64,000 bases of DNA from CAYUVA01 sp964448115 [NCBI: uncultured bacterium] (GTDB taxonomy: Bacteria; CAYUVA01), in the NCBI GenBank assembly GCA_964448115.1, contig CAYUVA010000019.1, positions 13,447 through 77,446 on the forward strand. The letters are read 5' to 3'. Each line of letters begins with the position of its first letter. The stretch's first letter is position 1. Below, piece by piece: positions 15,550 to 24,374 of this stretch. The notes under the pieces are model-generated. The model made no database searches. It was not told where the DNA came from and worked only from the letters and a program-made list of their open reading frames with translations. The position numbers and the translations under genes were made by a program.

Positions 15550-18051
15550 ATGAAACTAATAGGTAGATACACCCGGACAATAACGAGCTTATGTTTCCTG
15601 CTGATCTGCCTGGTATCAATAGCTTTATGCAAGCAGTCGATCGACCTGAAGCCTCAAAGCGGATTGGCGATAAAACCTGAAGCATTGTGGAAGACAGGAC
15701 AACTAGGGGATAACCTCTGGATGTTACCTAATGGGCGGGCAATTGCGCCGTTAGGTAACAAGATCTGGTTGGATCGAATCCCGCTAGGCTTGGCGGTATC
15801 TTTGGATGGTAAATACATTGCAGTAACCAATGTTGGTCCCGGGGTTCGTCGCATAACCTTGATCGATGCCCAGAGCGAAGAGATCCTGCAACAAGAGAGA
15901 GTCGAGCAACTTTACAACGGCATCATTTTCAGCCCGGATAGTCGCACCTTGTACGCCTCTGGCGGCAGCGCCAATAAAATTTATGTCTATCAAAACTTAC
16001 AGGGCTACCTCGCACCAAAGGCGCAGTGGGAGCTGGCGGGGGTGCCGACCGGCATAGCCCTCTCTAGCGATGGTTCCAGGCTCTTCGTGGTAACCCAACT
16101 GACCCAAAGCTTATATGTTCTCGATGCCGATGATGGAGATATACTGGGGCAAAAGACCATGATCGGCGAGCAATATGGGGATCCATATATGGTTGCTGTA
16201 AGCCCAGATGGCAAGTATGCCTATGTTTCCTGTCAGCGAGGGGATATGGTAGCCTTCTTCGATGTCAGCGATCCTTCCCGCATATTAAAGACTTACGAGA
16301 TCAAGGTCGGAAGATGGCCCGAGGCGCTGGAACTCTCTTCAGATGGCACCAGGCTATATGTAACCTGCACCGGCGAGGACACGGTGGAGGTCATTGACAC
16401 GATTACCAAAAGACGGCTGGCAATACACGACCTCAGGCCCTATATTGATAGCGGCTACGGCAGCTACCCCAATGCACTTGCCTTCTCGCCGGATGGCAAT
16501 CGGATCTACATCGCCCAGGCGAGCGACAACAAGGTCAGCGTTCTCGATCTAAACAGCGGCGAGCTGATAGGAGCCATACCGGCAGGATGGTATCCCACTT
16601 CGGTCGCCATATCGCCTGATGGCAGAAAGTTCTATATCGCCAATGCAAAAGGGATCGGATCGGGTCCAAAGACAGCAATTACCGGCATTGCAAATACATC
16701 ATTTCTATCTATGGGAGACATTCCCTCAGACGATCAACTTGCCGAGTATGCGCAGATGATCCATAACTTCAATCACCTGCCCGGCAATCTATTCACCATT
16801 GACCAAGAAGGCTTTGAGAATCCCATTCCTCTTACCCGCGGTGGTGAGACGCCGATAAGGCATGTATTTTTCGTGATCAGGGAAAACAAGACATACGATG
16901 CGTTGCTCGGGGATTATCCTGGGGGTGATGGCGAGCCGAGCATGTGCCTGGTCTGCGATGAGGTTACCGTGAACCTGAGAAGGCTAGTTACCGAGTTTGC
17001 CGCAGGGGATAACTATTATAGCAATGCTGATAACTCGCTGATGGGACATAGCATAGTAACCAGCTCCATTGTATCCGATTTCGTGGAGAAGATGTGGCCT
17101 ATGGATCGTAAGAAGTCCATAGAGCTAGATGTCTTCAAGAATCCATCGACCTTCCCCAAGAAGGATATGATCTTCCAGAATTGCCTGCGCCATAACATCG
17201 ACTTCAAGGTCTATGGCGAGGCGGTAGGAGCTGGAAAGGACTGGTTAATCCTTGATGAGAGGTATTTTAACTGGGGGCTTTATGATCCGCCCTTTTACTA
17301 CATGTTTTCCAAGGATATCAACAAGATACAGGAGCGCATCGAGGACTGGGAGCAAAATGGATTGCCGACCTTCGTGCTCATGTTGCTACCGAATGACCAT
17401 GCCTTCGGCGCAACCTATCCTTTTCCCACCTATAGGTCAATGGTTGCTGACAACGACGAGGCGACCGGATACTTCATAGACTGGCTATCCAAGAGTCCTT
17501 ACTGGGAGTCCTCGGTCGCTTTCATCATCGAGGATGATCCCCAGCAAGGACACGATCATATTGATGCTCACCGCTCTTTGCTGCTGGTCGTTTCACCGTG
17601 GGTGAAGCGAGGCTACATGTCGCCGGTGCACTACTGCGAGGCTAACATCCATGCGACAATAGAGTACATACTAGGCATGGAGCCACTCTCCATATACGAT
17701 AGCATCGCCCAGCCGATGTATGATCTATTCACCAATGAGCCTGATTTCTCGACCTTCGATTACACGCCGCGCACCTGGCCGGAGGAATATAATCCGCCAG
17801 GTACCAAGCACGCTGAGGCTAGCAAGGGGCTTAACTTCCTGGACCCGGACTCCGCCGAGGGATTACAGCAGATCATTGATGACTACAACAAGCATCTCAA
17901 TATGCTCCAGCTTATTAGCCTTGAAAAAGCAGATATAGAAGAGCTACAAAGCCAGATGCCATATCACTGGAACCAGATATATCAGTGGGTATTAGAGATA
18001 AAACAAAAGCGGGACAAGGAAAACGAAAAGGAAAAAAAGATCCACAGATAA
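15550..18051 (+). CDS. Exported fusion of a YncE-type beta-propeller and an alkaline-phosphatase-superfamily phosphoesterase
   Basis: An 833-residue protein with an N-terminal signal peptide (about 1-28). Residues about 75-370 are YVTN/YncE-type propeller blades, recognisable from repeated SPDGKYAYVS, SSDGTRLYVT, SPDGNRIYIAQ and SPDGRKFYIANAKG segments. From about 430 to 740 follows a phosphoesterase domain: RHVFFVIRENKTYDALLG contains the family start with the likely nucleophile Thr, and FIIEDDPQQGHDHIDAHRS contains Asp/His metal ligands. This is the known architecture of bifunctional YncE/alkaline-phosphatase-family proteins, acting in the periplasm or outside; the substrate is unknown. The lipoprotein gene begins 1 nt after its stop codon. 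Confidence 0.88.
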   Translation: MKLIGRYTRTITSLCFLLICLVSIALCKQSIDLKPQSGLAIKPEALWKTGQLGDNLWMLPNGRAIAPLGNKIWLDRIPLGLAVSLDGKYIAVTNVGPGVRRITLIDAQSEEILQQERVEQLYNGIIFSPDSRTLYASGGSANKIYVYQNLQGYLAPKAQWELAGVPTGIALSSDGSRLFVVTQLTQSLYVLDADDGDILGQKTMIGEQYGDPYMVAVSPDGKYAYVSCQRGDMVAFFDVSDPSRILKTYEIKVGRWPEALELSSDGTRLYVTCTGEDTVEVIDTITKRRLAIHDLRPYIDSGYGSYPNALAFSPDGNRIYIAQASDNKVSVLDLNSGELIGAIPAGWYPTSVAISPDGRKFYIANAKGIGSGPKTAITGIANTSFLSMGDIPSDDQLAEYAQMIHNFNHLPGNLFTIDQEGFENPIPLTRGGETPIRHVFFVIRENKTYDALLGDYPGGDGEPSMCLVCDEVTVNLRRLVTEFAAGDNYYSNADNSLMGHSIVTSSIVSDFVEKMWPMDRKKSIELDVFKNPSTFPKKDMIFQNCLRHNIDFKVYGEAVGAGKDWLILDERYFNWGLYDPPFYYMFSKDINKIQERIEDWEQNGLPTFVLMLLPNDHAFGATYPFPTYRSMVADNDEATGYFIDWLSKSPYWESSVAFIIEDDPQQGHDHIDAHRSLLLVVSPWVKRGYMSPVHYCEANIHATIEYILGMEPLSIYDSIAQPMYDLFTNEPDFSTFDYTPRTWPEEYNPPGTKHAEASKGLNFLDPDSAEGLQQIIDDYNKHLNMLQLISLEKADIEELQSQMPYHWNQIYQWVLEIKQKRDKENEKEKKIHR

Positions 18052-18052
18052 A

Positions 18053-18589
18053 ATGATCATAAGATCGGATCATTACAGTGTATCGATAATATCCATGTGC
18101 ATTCTAGGCACTTTGATCATAGTACCTGCCTGTAACCTGGCAGCCAAGAAGACGCCGAGCGATGCGCTGAATGACTTGATAAGATACTGCAAGGAAAAGG
18201 ATTCAGCCAAGCTGGTTACCGTCATCAGCAGCGATTCTTTGCCGGTCATTGAGCGTTACCAGGAGATCTGCCATCAGCTACCCAGCGATAATATCCCCCC
18301 TGATCCAGTTAACCTGATAATGGATCAGTTCAGTGAGTATGACCCTTTGGTTATATCAGAGAGGATCGGAGAGGACGGAAGCGCAGTGCTTCATGTCATC
18401 TATGCCGATGGCATGGACGCAAAGCTGTACTTTGTCAGGGAAGATGGTACATGGCGCTGGAACCTGGCGCGAGAGCTTTCTCCGACGGTGGAGCTTATGG
18501 AGGCATACCTGGATCGCTATAATAGCTTCCATGAAGCAAAGGCGAGCGGAGATGTTGATAAGCTGCCTTCATTAGAGGACGAAGATTGA
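18053..18589 (+). CDS. Small lipoprotein of unknown function
   Basis: A 178-residue protein whose N-terminus has a hydrophobic stretch (IISMCILGTLIIVPAC) ending in a lipobox-like VPAC, so Cys27 is a likely lipidation site. The remainder is soluble, with a two-part alpha/beta pattern resembling DUF4878/NTF2-like lipoproteins (SDALNDLIRYCKEKDSAKL, then LYFVREDGTWRWNL), which fits an NTF2-like fold. I do not recognise a catalytic motif. Its ATG is 1 nt after the stop of the upstream phosphatase fusion, so translational coupling and a related role at the cell envelope are likely. Confidence 0.6.
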   Translation: MIIRSDHYSVSIISMCILGTLIIVPACNLAAKKTPSDALNDLIRYCKEKDSAKLVTVISSDSLPVIERYQEICHQLPSDNIPPDPVNLIMDQFSEYDPLVISERIGEDGSAVLHVIYADGMDAKLYFVREDGTWRWNLARELSPTVELMEAYLDRYNSFHEAKASGDVDKLPSLEDED

Positions 18590-18649
18590 GGAAATATATT
18601 TTACAATATAGAAATAATACCTGTCAAAATGGAAAGGAGAAGTAGTAAA

Positions 18650-19717
18650 ATGAAAAACTTTTTTTCCATTGTTTCGATTATCTTTCTTTCTATCTGTATG
18701 GCTTGTACAGGCGTTTATGCCTGGGGACCCTCGACACATAATGCTATAGCCCTGGCTGCGAAGAGCATTGTCGAGGAGAGCGACAATATAATGGACTGGG
18801 AACTATACGATGTAATCGAACGCTTCCCCGGCGCATACAAGGCAGGCTCGATATTCCCCGATACCATGCTGGTTCACGCAAGGCAGATGGCTTTCTGGAT
18901 ACACCACCTTGAGTTTATCGATATCGAGACCAACTATTTCCTGGATAACTTCAGTGCCCCTTATAATGATGAGGCTTTGCGCATCTTGTGCCACTTCATG
19001 GGCACTACCACCCACATCATCGCAGATAATCGCTGGCATGGGGACTCGGAGCATCCTTATACTGCCCTGCATCAATGCATCGAGAACGACCTTCCAGGCA
19101 ATCCGCTCGCCGAGAGCATAATTGAGGCTGGTATCGACCTCTTTACTCAGCGATATGATCTTCATGGCGATGATGACCTGTCCGGATGGTTCATCCCGGC
19201 GGTTCACCTTGAGAAGATCTGTCGCGATAATGGATGGGGCGAGGAGGCTGATGTGAATAGGTTCGTGGAGAACACTCAATTCATCAATGTTGCGGTATGG
19301 TTTACCGATCAACTATGGGAGTACATCTTCGATGCAGCAAGGATAGTATTACCCTGGACACACGATCACTACAGGGAGCTACCTTATGGCGGATTGTTCG
19401 ATGTCTTCGATGCCAGCGCAGCTCGAATCTCAGAGGAATGGGTGAAGATAAATATATACCAAGACCTGTGGGCAAAAGGCTCATCGGCAACACTTATGCC
19501 TGGAAACCTTAATTATCGGCAACTAATGCTTCATCATAACCATCGCCACCATCACTTTGCTGGATGCAACATCCCATTTTTCGACAAGGCGATAACTGCC
19601 CTTGAGCGAGGGATAATTAGGCAGGAAGTCTATCCGGTACCGGGGGGCTATGAGCTAGGTAATATCGAGATCATCGACGCTGAGGGTCTTGCTGACCTTT
19701 TAAGCGAATACCTTTAG
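18650..19717 (+). CDS. Secreted zinc-dependent phospholipase C family protein
   Basis: A signal peptide (MKNFFSIVSIIFLSICMAC) ends at VYA and the mature protein begins WGPSTHNAI. An N-terminal Trp that coordinates zinc is the hallmark of bacterial zinc phospholipases C. His and Asp ligands follow in FPDTMLVHARQMAFWIHHLEF and CHFMGTTTHIIADNRWHGD. The enzyme would cleave phospholipid head groups outside the cytoplasm. I place the start at ATG 18650, preceded by AAAGGAGA; ATG 18629 has no ribosome site. Its stop overlaps by 4 bp that of the convergent kinase gene. With the YncE/phosphatase and two metallophosphatases it adds to the exported phosphoesterases of this window. Confidence 0.83.
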   Translation: MKNFFSIVSIIFLSICMACTGVYAWGPSTHNAIALAAKSIVEESDNIMDWELYDVIERFPGAYKAGSIFPDTMLVHARQMAFWIHHLEFIDIETNYFLDNFSAPYNDEALRILCHFMGTTTHIIADNRWHGDSEHPYTALHQCIENDLPGNPLAESIIEAGIDLFTQRYDLHGDDDLSGWFIPAVHLEKICRDNGWGEEADVNRFVENTQFINVAVWFTDQLWEYIFDAARIVLPWTHDHYRELPYGGLFDVFDASAARISEEWVKINIYQDLWAKGSSATLMPGNLNYRQLMLHHNHRHHHFAGCNIPFFDKAITALERGIIRQEVYPVPGGYELGNIEIIDAEGLADLLSEYL

Positions 19718-22700
19718 ACTAAATGCAAATGCCTTAGGAACACGAAAAACTCGGCATTACCAGACATTTGCTGAAAAGCTGTAAATACATCCTTGGGATC
19801 TTTATATGTCATTCCCTGGTATTTGAATTTATCCAATAATGTATCGATTCGCCTTGCATCTGCAAGTAGAAACCCAGGATATCCAGCTATTATTTTCTCA
19901 CAACCACTTATCAGTTCCTCATTCTCATTAGCGATCCTGTCAAACGCTCGCCTAAGATTACCGGGGTCGATGATCAGCAGTTCATTACCCGCGCTTGCGC
20001 TTATGGAGTAAGCTACCTTTCCATGCGCGGCAGCGATGGCAAACAGCCAATGATCATGCTGTCCTGATGTGCATTTTAAGATCGGCTCAAAGCCCGTATT
20101 CAGGCATTTAATTGCATCCGGACAACGAATCATCCGTTTGCTTACATGGTATGCCAATGGGTAGAGCGCCAGCAGGTGAATATCCGCCTCATGTTGGAGA
20201 TTAGAGCCAATGACATATAAAAGAAAACCATCTTTGTACGGAAGCAAACTCCATTGATAATATCTACTTGAGTTTGGGTCATAGCCGGTAACATTGATGA
20301 TTATCTCGAACCTGTCCGCAAGGCTCTCCAGGGTTGTTTCCCTGGCTTGGACAATATAGGAAAATAATGGATTTACCTTGAAATCATACTCTACCGATGT
20401 TGAGTTATCCTTGGCCACCCGTTCGGCAAGGCTCAATAGTTTACGCCCCAGCTCATCATCATTCATATCATCGCCTATAAATATGAGATCCTCCTGGGTG
20501 TCAGCTTCATCGTCCTGATAATCTGTATCAATAATTTCCTGCACGGTGTCTGATGAAGTTTCAGCGGTCTCATCAGCGAACAAATCTGCCAACCTTCCAA
20601 GCCCGATGAGTAAAGGCTGGCTAAAAAAACGCTCCCTTTGATCCTCATCAGCAAGTGTGGACGCAGATTTTATCGAGCTGCTTATTGCATCTTGAGTCTT
20701 TTCGATGGCTCTTTTTTTATCCCCCTTATGATAGCGCACCAATGCCTCGACATAGTAAAGGTAAACGGCGAGAACGCCTGTATTATTATCATTACCGATC
20801 GGCTCATATAAATCTTCGATCATGTTCAACAGCATATCGAGAAAGGTTGCGTGCTCATGGACTGGGTAATCCGGGGACAATATATGATCTAAGCATAAAA
20901 GCCATGACCAAAGGTTTTCCCTTGACAAATGAGCGAATAGTCCTAGCTCTGTGATCAGTTGTTCTGTATCCCTTTGTGCGATCTTAGGATCTTGATGATA
21001 ATCATCGAGCCAAAGAAGCCGTTTGATCGTGTTTACTCTGGCTGCAAATGCTGATCTTATCATAGAATTTAATGAAGCTCGCAGCTTTCCCAGACGCTTC
21101 CTTTGTCCAAGCAGGCTTTGAGCCATTAACAGGGCGATTTGAAGGCTTTGCGCCCTGAAACCTGTGCCTTCAAGTGAACTCAGTTGTTCCCCTGTCTCAA
21201 ACTCCGCTTCTTCGAACCTTCCAAGCCAGATAGCGGCTTCTATGGACGAAATGATGCTATTCAAACAAAGAAGCCTTTCACCAAGCTCCTCGCTCAGGTT
21301 CTTAGCTTGGTTAATGTCATCCTCTGCAGCCTTGAGATCCCCTGTCAAGAGACTGATATAGCCCTGGTTTATAAGGTTAGTAACCTTGGCTCGCGGATTC
21401 ATCGCCTTATCAAGCAGCTCATTGCAATGCTCAACATGCTTGCTAGCACTTTTTATATCCAACTCATCGATATATACCTGTGCCCGATGAGCATGACATA
21501 AAGCCTGCCAGGTAACTGATTTGATCGATACTGCTAGACTCATCGCCTCATCGAAGGAGGTATCTGCAAGCTCCAATTCGTCGTTATCATAGTATAAGGA
21601 AGCTAGCTCTATGAGCGCTTTTATCTGCTGTTCATAGAGCTTGTTTTCGATTGCGGAGCGGTGAGCCTGTTTGAGTCGCTTCAAGGCTTGGGCTTGATCA
21701 AGCCCTAATGATGCGATCACTCCCAGGTTGATGTTGGCGGTAACCTGGCATGATATATCTTGTGCCTTATGTGCATGCTCCAGCGATCTTGCGAAATACT
21801 GGCTCGCTTGCCCCAGATCCCCCTGCAACGAGTAGAGGTTGCCGATGTTCAGGGTAAGCCTGGCAATTAGCGATGGATCATTCGCCTTGTCGGACATATC
21901 AAGCGCCATTTTATATGCCTCTATCGCTTCTTCTGTCCTCCCCATGGTTGTATATATATATCCCATGTTGCCATGAGCGCGCGCCAGGGCAACAGAATCC
22001 CCGGTTCGCTCAGCAATAATGCGAATCTCCTCCAGATCGGCAAGCGCGTGCTCCCCATCACCTATCTTAAAATATACCTCGGCGCGGCGATTGAGGATTT
22101 GCAGCCTTTTGTCAACCAGGCTTGGAGCATCTCCGATATGATCAATGCAATTGATAGCATAGGAAAAATAATCGATAGAGCCTGGATGGTCATAAAGCTG
22201 AAGGCTCTTTTCGGCAGCGAGCAGGCTGTAATCGAGCGCCTTGTGGTAGTCCTCTGATGTGTAAAAATGCCGGCAAAGCTCGAAGATATGGTCGTCGATA
22301 TCATCTTTGTATAAGCGCTCGATGAGTCTCCCAGCGCGGCGATGCAGCATGATCTTTTCATGGAGCTGAAGGTTCTTGTGCAGCAGGTCTTTGAGCTTCC
22401 CATGCTTGAATACGAAGACATCCCTTCCTAGCTGTCTGGCATCGGAGATGAAATTCCCCTGCTTGAGACCGTTGATCATCTTGAAGGCAGCTACTCCCTC
22501 TAAACCAAGATACTCCTGGAGCATCTCAAATGACGGATTCTTACCCAGAACGCTCATGAAAAGAAGCAATTGGCGCTGCTCGTCAGGCAGCCTTTGCAAA
22601 CGAGCAAGCAGGATCTTATCCAGGGAGGTTTCAGTCTCCAGCGAATCGATCTTTACAGCTAGTTCCCATCGGTTGCGACTTCTTACAAGAACATCCCGAT

Positions 22701-24369
22701 CAACCAGGTTCTGCATCAGCTCCAGAATGAAAAGAGGTTTACCGCTCGTATCATCGAGTATCCTGGGAGCAAGAACCGAAAGCTGGGGTATATCACCGAT
22801 CAACTCCTTGATGAACTCGCTGGTCAACACGAGATCGAATGGCTTTAGCTCGATGACCTTTACCAGCCTCGATATCGATGGGCGTCGCCAGAACTCCATG
22901 TCTATCCGGCTAGTGTTTTCGATATGTGCCTCGTCGCTATCATAGGTGCCAAGAATAAGGACAGATAATCCTTGATAGGCTCGCTGGTCATCTGTGAGTG
23001 TTGTCTGAATAGCCTCTTGCAGAAGATAATGCTCGAAAAAACGTATCGACTGGGGATCGAGAAGCTGCAGGTCATCGAGAAAAATGACCACTGGATATTG
23101 GCGAATTCCATCCCTAAGAACCGATCCAAGACCCTCGTTGATCCACTCAATACGCCTATCGAAGTCATCGGGTACGATGCTTTCATCGAATTCAACAGTA
23201 TGTTTGATTTCTGGCAGTAAGACTGACAAAGCGCCTAGTGGCTGGGGATCAAGGTTCTCTAGTTGGATGCGTTCAAGCCGTAACATCTCCCTAAAAAGCT
23301 GGATCAATGGTAGAAACGGGGAGCTGGCTGCTGCGCCGAGATCGATCCTGTAAAACTGGATTCTATTCAACTGACAGTGGATCTTGAATTCCTCGGCTAT
23401 ACGCGTCTTCCCGACTCCTAGCTCCCCTTCCATGATTACTAGTGAGCTTGATGGGGAGCGAACCATCTTGCCTTGTAAACACCCCTTCAAGGTCTCGAAC
23501 TGAGGTTGCCTATCAACCATTCGGGCAGTAAGCACTATCCTCTCCGGCTTGGGGAGGGAGATTCCATACTCCGAGCCGATCGCAGAATCGAGATCCTGAA
23601 GCACCTCAAAACAAAAATGATATCTCTCCCGAGGATTGACTGCCAAGAGTCGAGCAATAATACCTTCAACGCTACGGGGAATCCAATCCACGATTCTTGA
23701 TGGTGATATGTATTCTCCAAGAACTTGCTTGCGAAATACCTCGCCGACATCATCACCGTAAAACGGCTTGTATCCGGTTACAAGCTCATAGAAGATAACC
23801 CCCAGAGAATAAAGATCGCTGGCAGCCGAGGTCGCTTCCCCTTGCAGCACCTCCGGAGCTATGTAGCCAATGGTTCCACGCACCTTCTGTTGCGTCCTGA
23901 GATCGACACTCCCCACTAGACCGAAGTCCATTAACATGGTGCGTTGAGGTGTCCTTATTACATTAGCTGGCTTGATATCACGGTGCAGTAGCCCCCTTGT
24001 GTGAATAAAATCTATTGCATAGAGGAGGTGCGCTATCATCTCAATGCAAAGGGGGAATTCGACCTTGCCGACAAGCATATTCAACGGATCTCCATCCACA
24101 TATTCCATTGTAAAATAAGGTGTGGTTTTATCGAGATATCCGAAGTCATAAGCGCGGGCTATATATTCATACTTAAGTTCGGCGAGCACCTTGAATTCGC
24201 GCTCAAAGCGATGGAGTTCGCCTGCTTTTACCAGGCGAGTATCCAGGATTTTAAGCGCCACGGTTCGGTCTTTCAGGGTATCACGACACTTATAGACCGT
24301 GCCCATACCGCCCTTGCCGAGAAGCTTCTCAACCTGGTAACGGTTGTCGATAACCTTGGGTGAATCCAT
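19714..24369 (-). CDS. Giant Ser/Thr protein kinase with AAA ATPase and TPR domains
   Basis: A 1551-residue cytoplasmic signalling protein. The kinase domain (about 10-270) is complete: glycine loop GKGGMG (18-23), Lys40, HRDIKPAN (129-136), DFG (148-150) and APE (171-173). An AAA/STAND-type ATPase follows, with Walker A GELGVGKT (315-322) and Walker B VVIFLDDL (427-434). Residues about 640-1050 are TPRs (NMGYIYTTMGRTEEAIEAYK, LNIGNLYSLQGDLGQASQY). The last roughly 300 residues, including an acidic segment near 1300, are unassigned. This resembles PknK/AfsR-like and adenylate-cyclase-linked multidomain regulators, but no output domain is recognised. It has no transmembrane segment. The ATG at 24369 is 5 nt after the stop of the metallophosphatase gene, so they are very probably one transcript. 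Confidence 0.9.
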   Translation of the reverse strand: MDSPKVIDNRYQVEKLLGKGGMGTVYKCRDTLKDRTVALKILDTRLVKAGELHRFEREFKVLAELKYEYIARAYDFGYLDKTTPYFTMEYVDGDPLNMLVGKVEFPLCIEMIAHLLYAIDFIHTRGLLHRDIKPANVIRTPQRTMLMDFGLVGSVDLRTQQKVRGTIGYIAPEVLQGEATSAASDLYSLGVIFYELVTGYKPFYGDDVGEVFRKQVLGEYISPSRIVDWIPRSVEGIIARLLAVNPRERYHFCFEVLQDLDSAIGSEYGISLPKPERIVLTARMVDRQPQFETLKGCLQGKMVRSPSSSLVIMEGELGVGKTRIAEEFKIHCQLNRIQFYRIDLGAAASSPFLPLIQLFREMLRLERIQLENLDPQPLGALSVLLPEIKHTVEFDESIVPDDFDRRIEWINEGLGSVLRDGIRQYPVVIFLDDLQLLDPQSIRFFEHYLLQEAIQTTLTDDQRAYQGLSVLILGTYDSDEAHIENTSRIDMEFWRRPSISRLVKVIELKPFDLVLTSEFIKELIGDIPQLSVLAPRILDDTSGKPLFILELMQNLVDRDVLVRSRNRWELAVKIDSLETETSLDKILLARLQRLPDEQRQLLLFMSVLGKNPSFEMLQEYLGLEGVAAFKMINGLKQGNFISDARQLGRDVFVFKHGKLKDLLHKNLQLHEKIMLHRRAGRLIERLYKDDIDDHIFELCRHFYTSEDYHKALDYSLLAAEKSLQLYDHPGSIDYFSYAINCIDHIGDAPSLVDKRLQILNRRAEVYFKIGDGEHALADLEEIRIIAERTGDSVALARAHGNMGYIYTTMGRTEEAIEAYKMALDMSDKANDPSLIARLTLNIGNLYSLQGDLGQASQYFARSLEHAHKAQDISCQVTANINLGVIASLGLDQAQALKRLKQAHRSAIENKLYEQQIKALIELASLYYDNDELELADTSFDEAMSLAVSIKSVTWQALCHAHRAQVYIDELDIKSASKHVEHCNELLDKAMNPRAKVTNLINQGYISLLTGDLKAAEDDINQAKNLSEELGERLLCLNSIISSIEAAIWLGRFEEAEFETGEQLSSLEGTGFRAQSLQIALLMAQSLLGQRKRLGKLRASLNSMIRSAFAARVNTIKRLLWLDDYHQDPKIAQRDTEQLITELGLFAHLSRENLWSWLLCLDHILSPDYPVHEHATFLDMLLNMIEDLYEPIGNDNNTGVLAVYLYYVEALVRYHKGDKKRAIEKTQDAISSSIKSASTLADEDQRERFFSQPLLIGLGRLADLFADETAETSSDTVQEIIDTDYQDDEADTQEDLIFIGDDMNDDELGRKLLSLAERVAKDNSTSVEYDFKVNPLFSYIVQARETTLESLADRFEIIINVTGYDPNSSRYYQWSLLPYKDGFLLYVIGSNLQHEADIHLLALYPLAYHVSKRMIRCPDAIKCLNTGFEPILKCTSGQHDHWLFAIAAAHGKVAYSISASAGNELLIIDPGNLRRAFDRIANENEELISGCEKIIAGYPGFLLADARRIDTLLDKFKYQGMTYKDPKDVFTAFQQMSGNAEFFVFLRHLHLV

Positions 24370-24374
24370 TATGC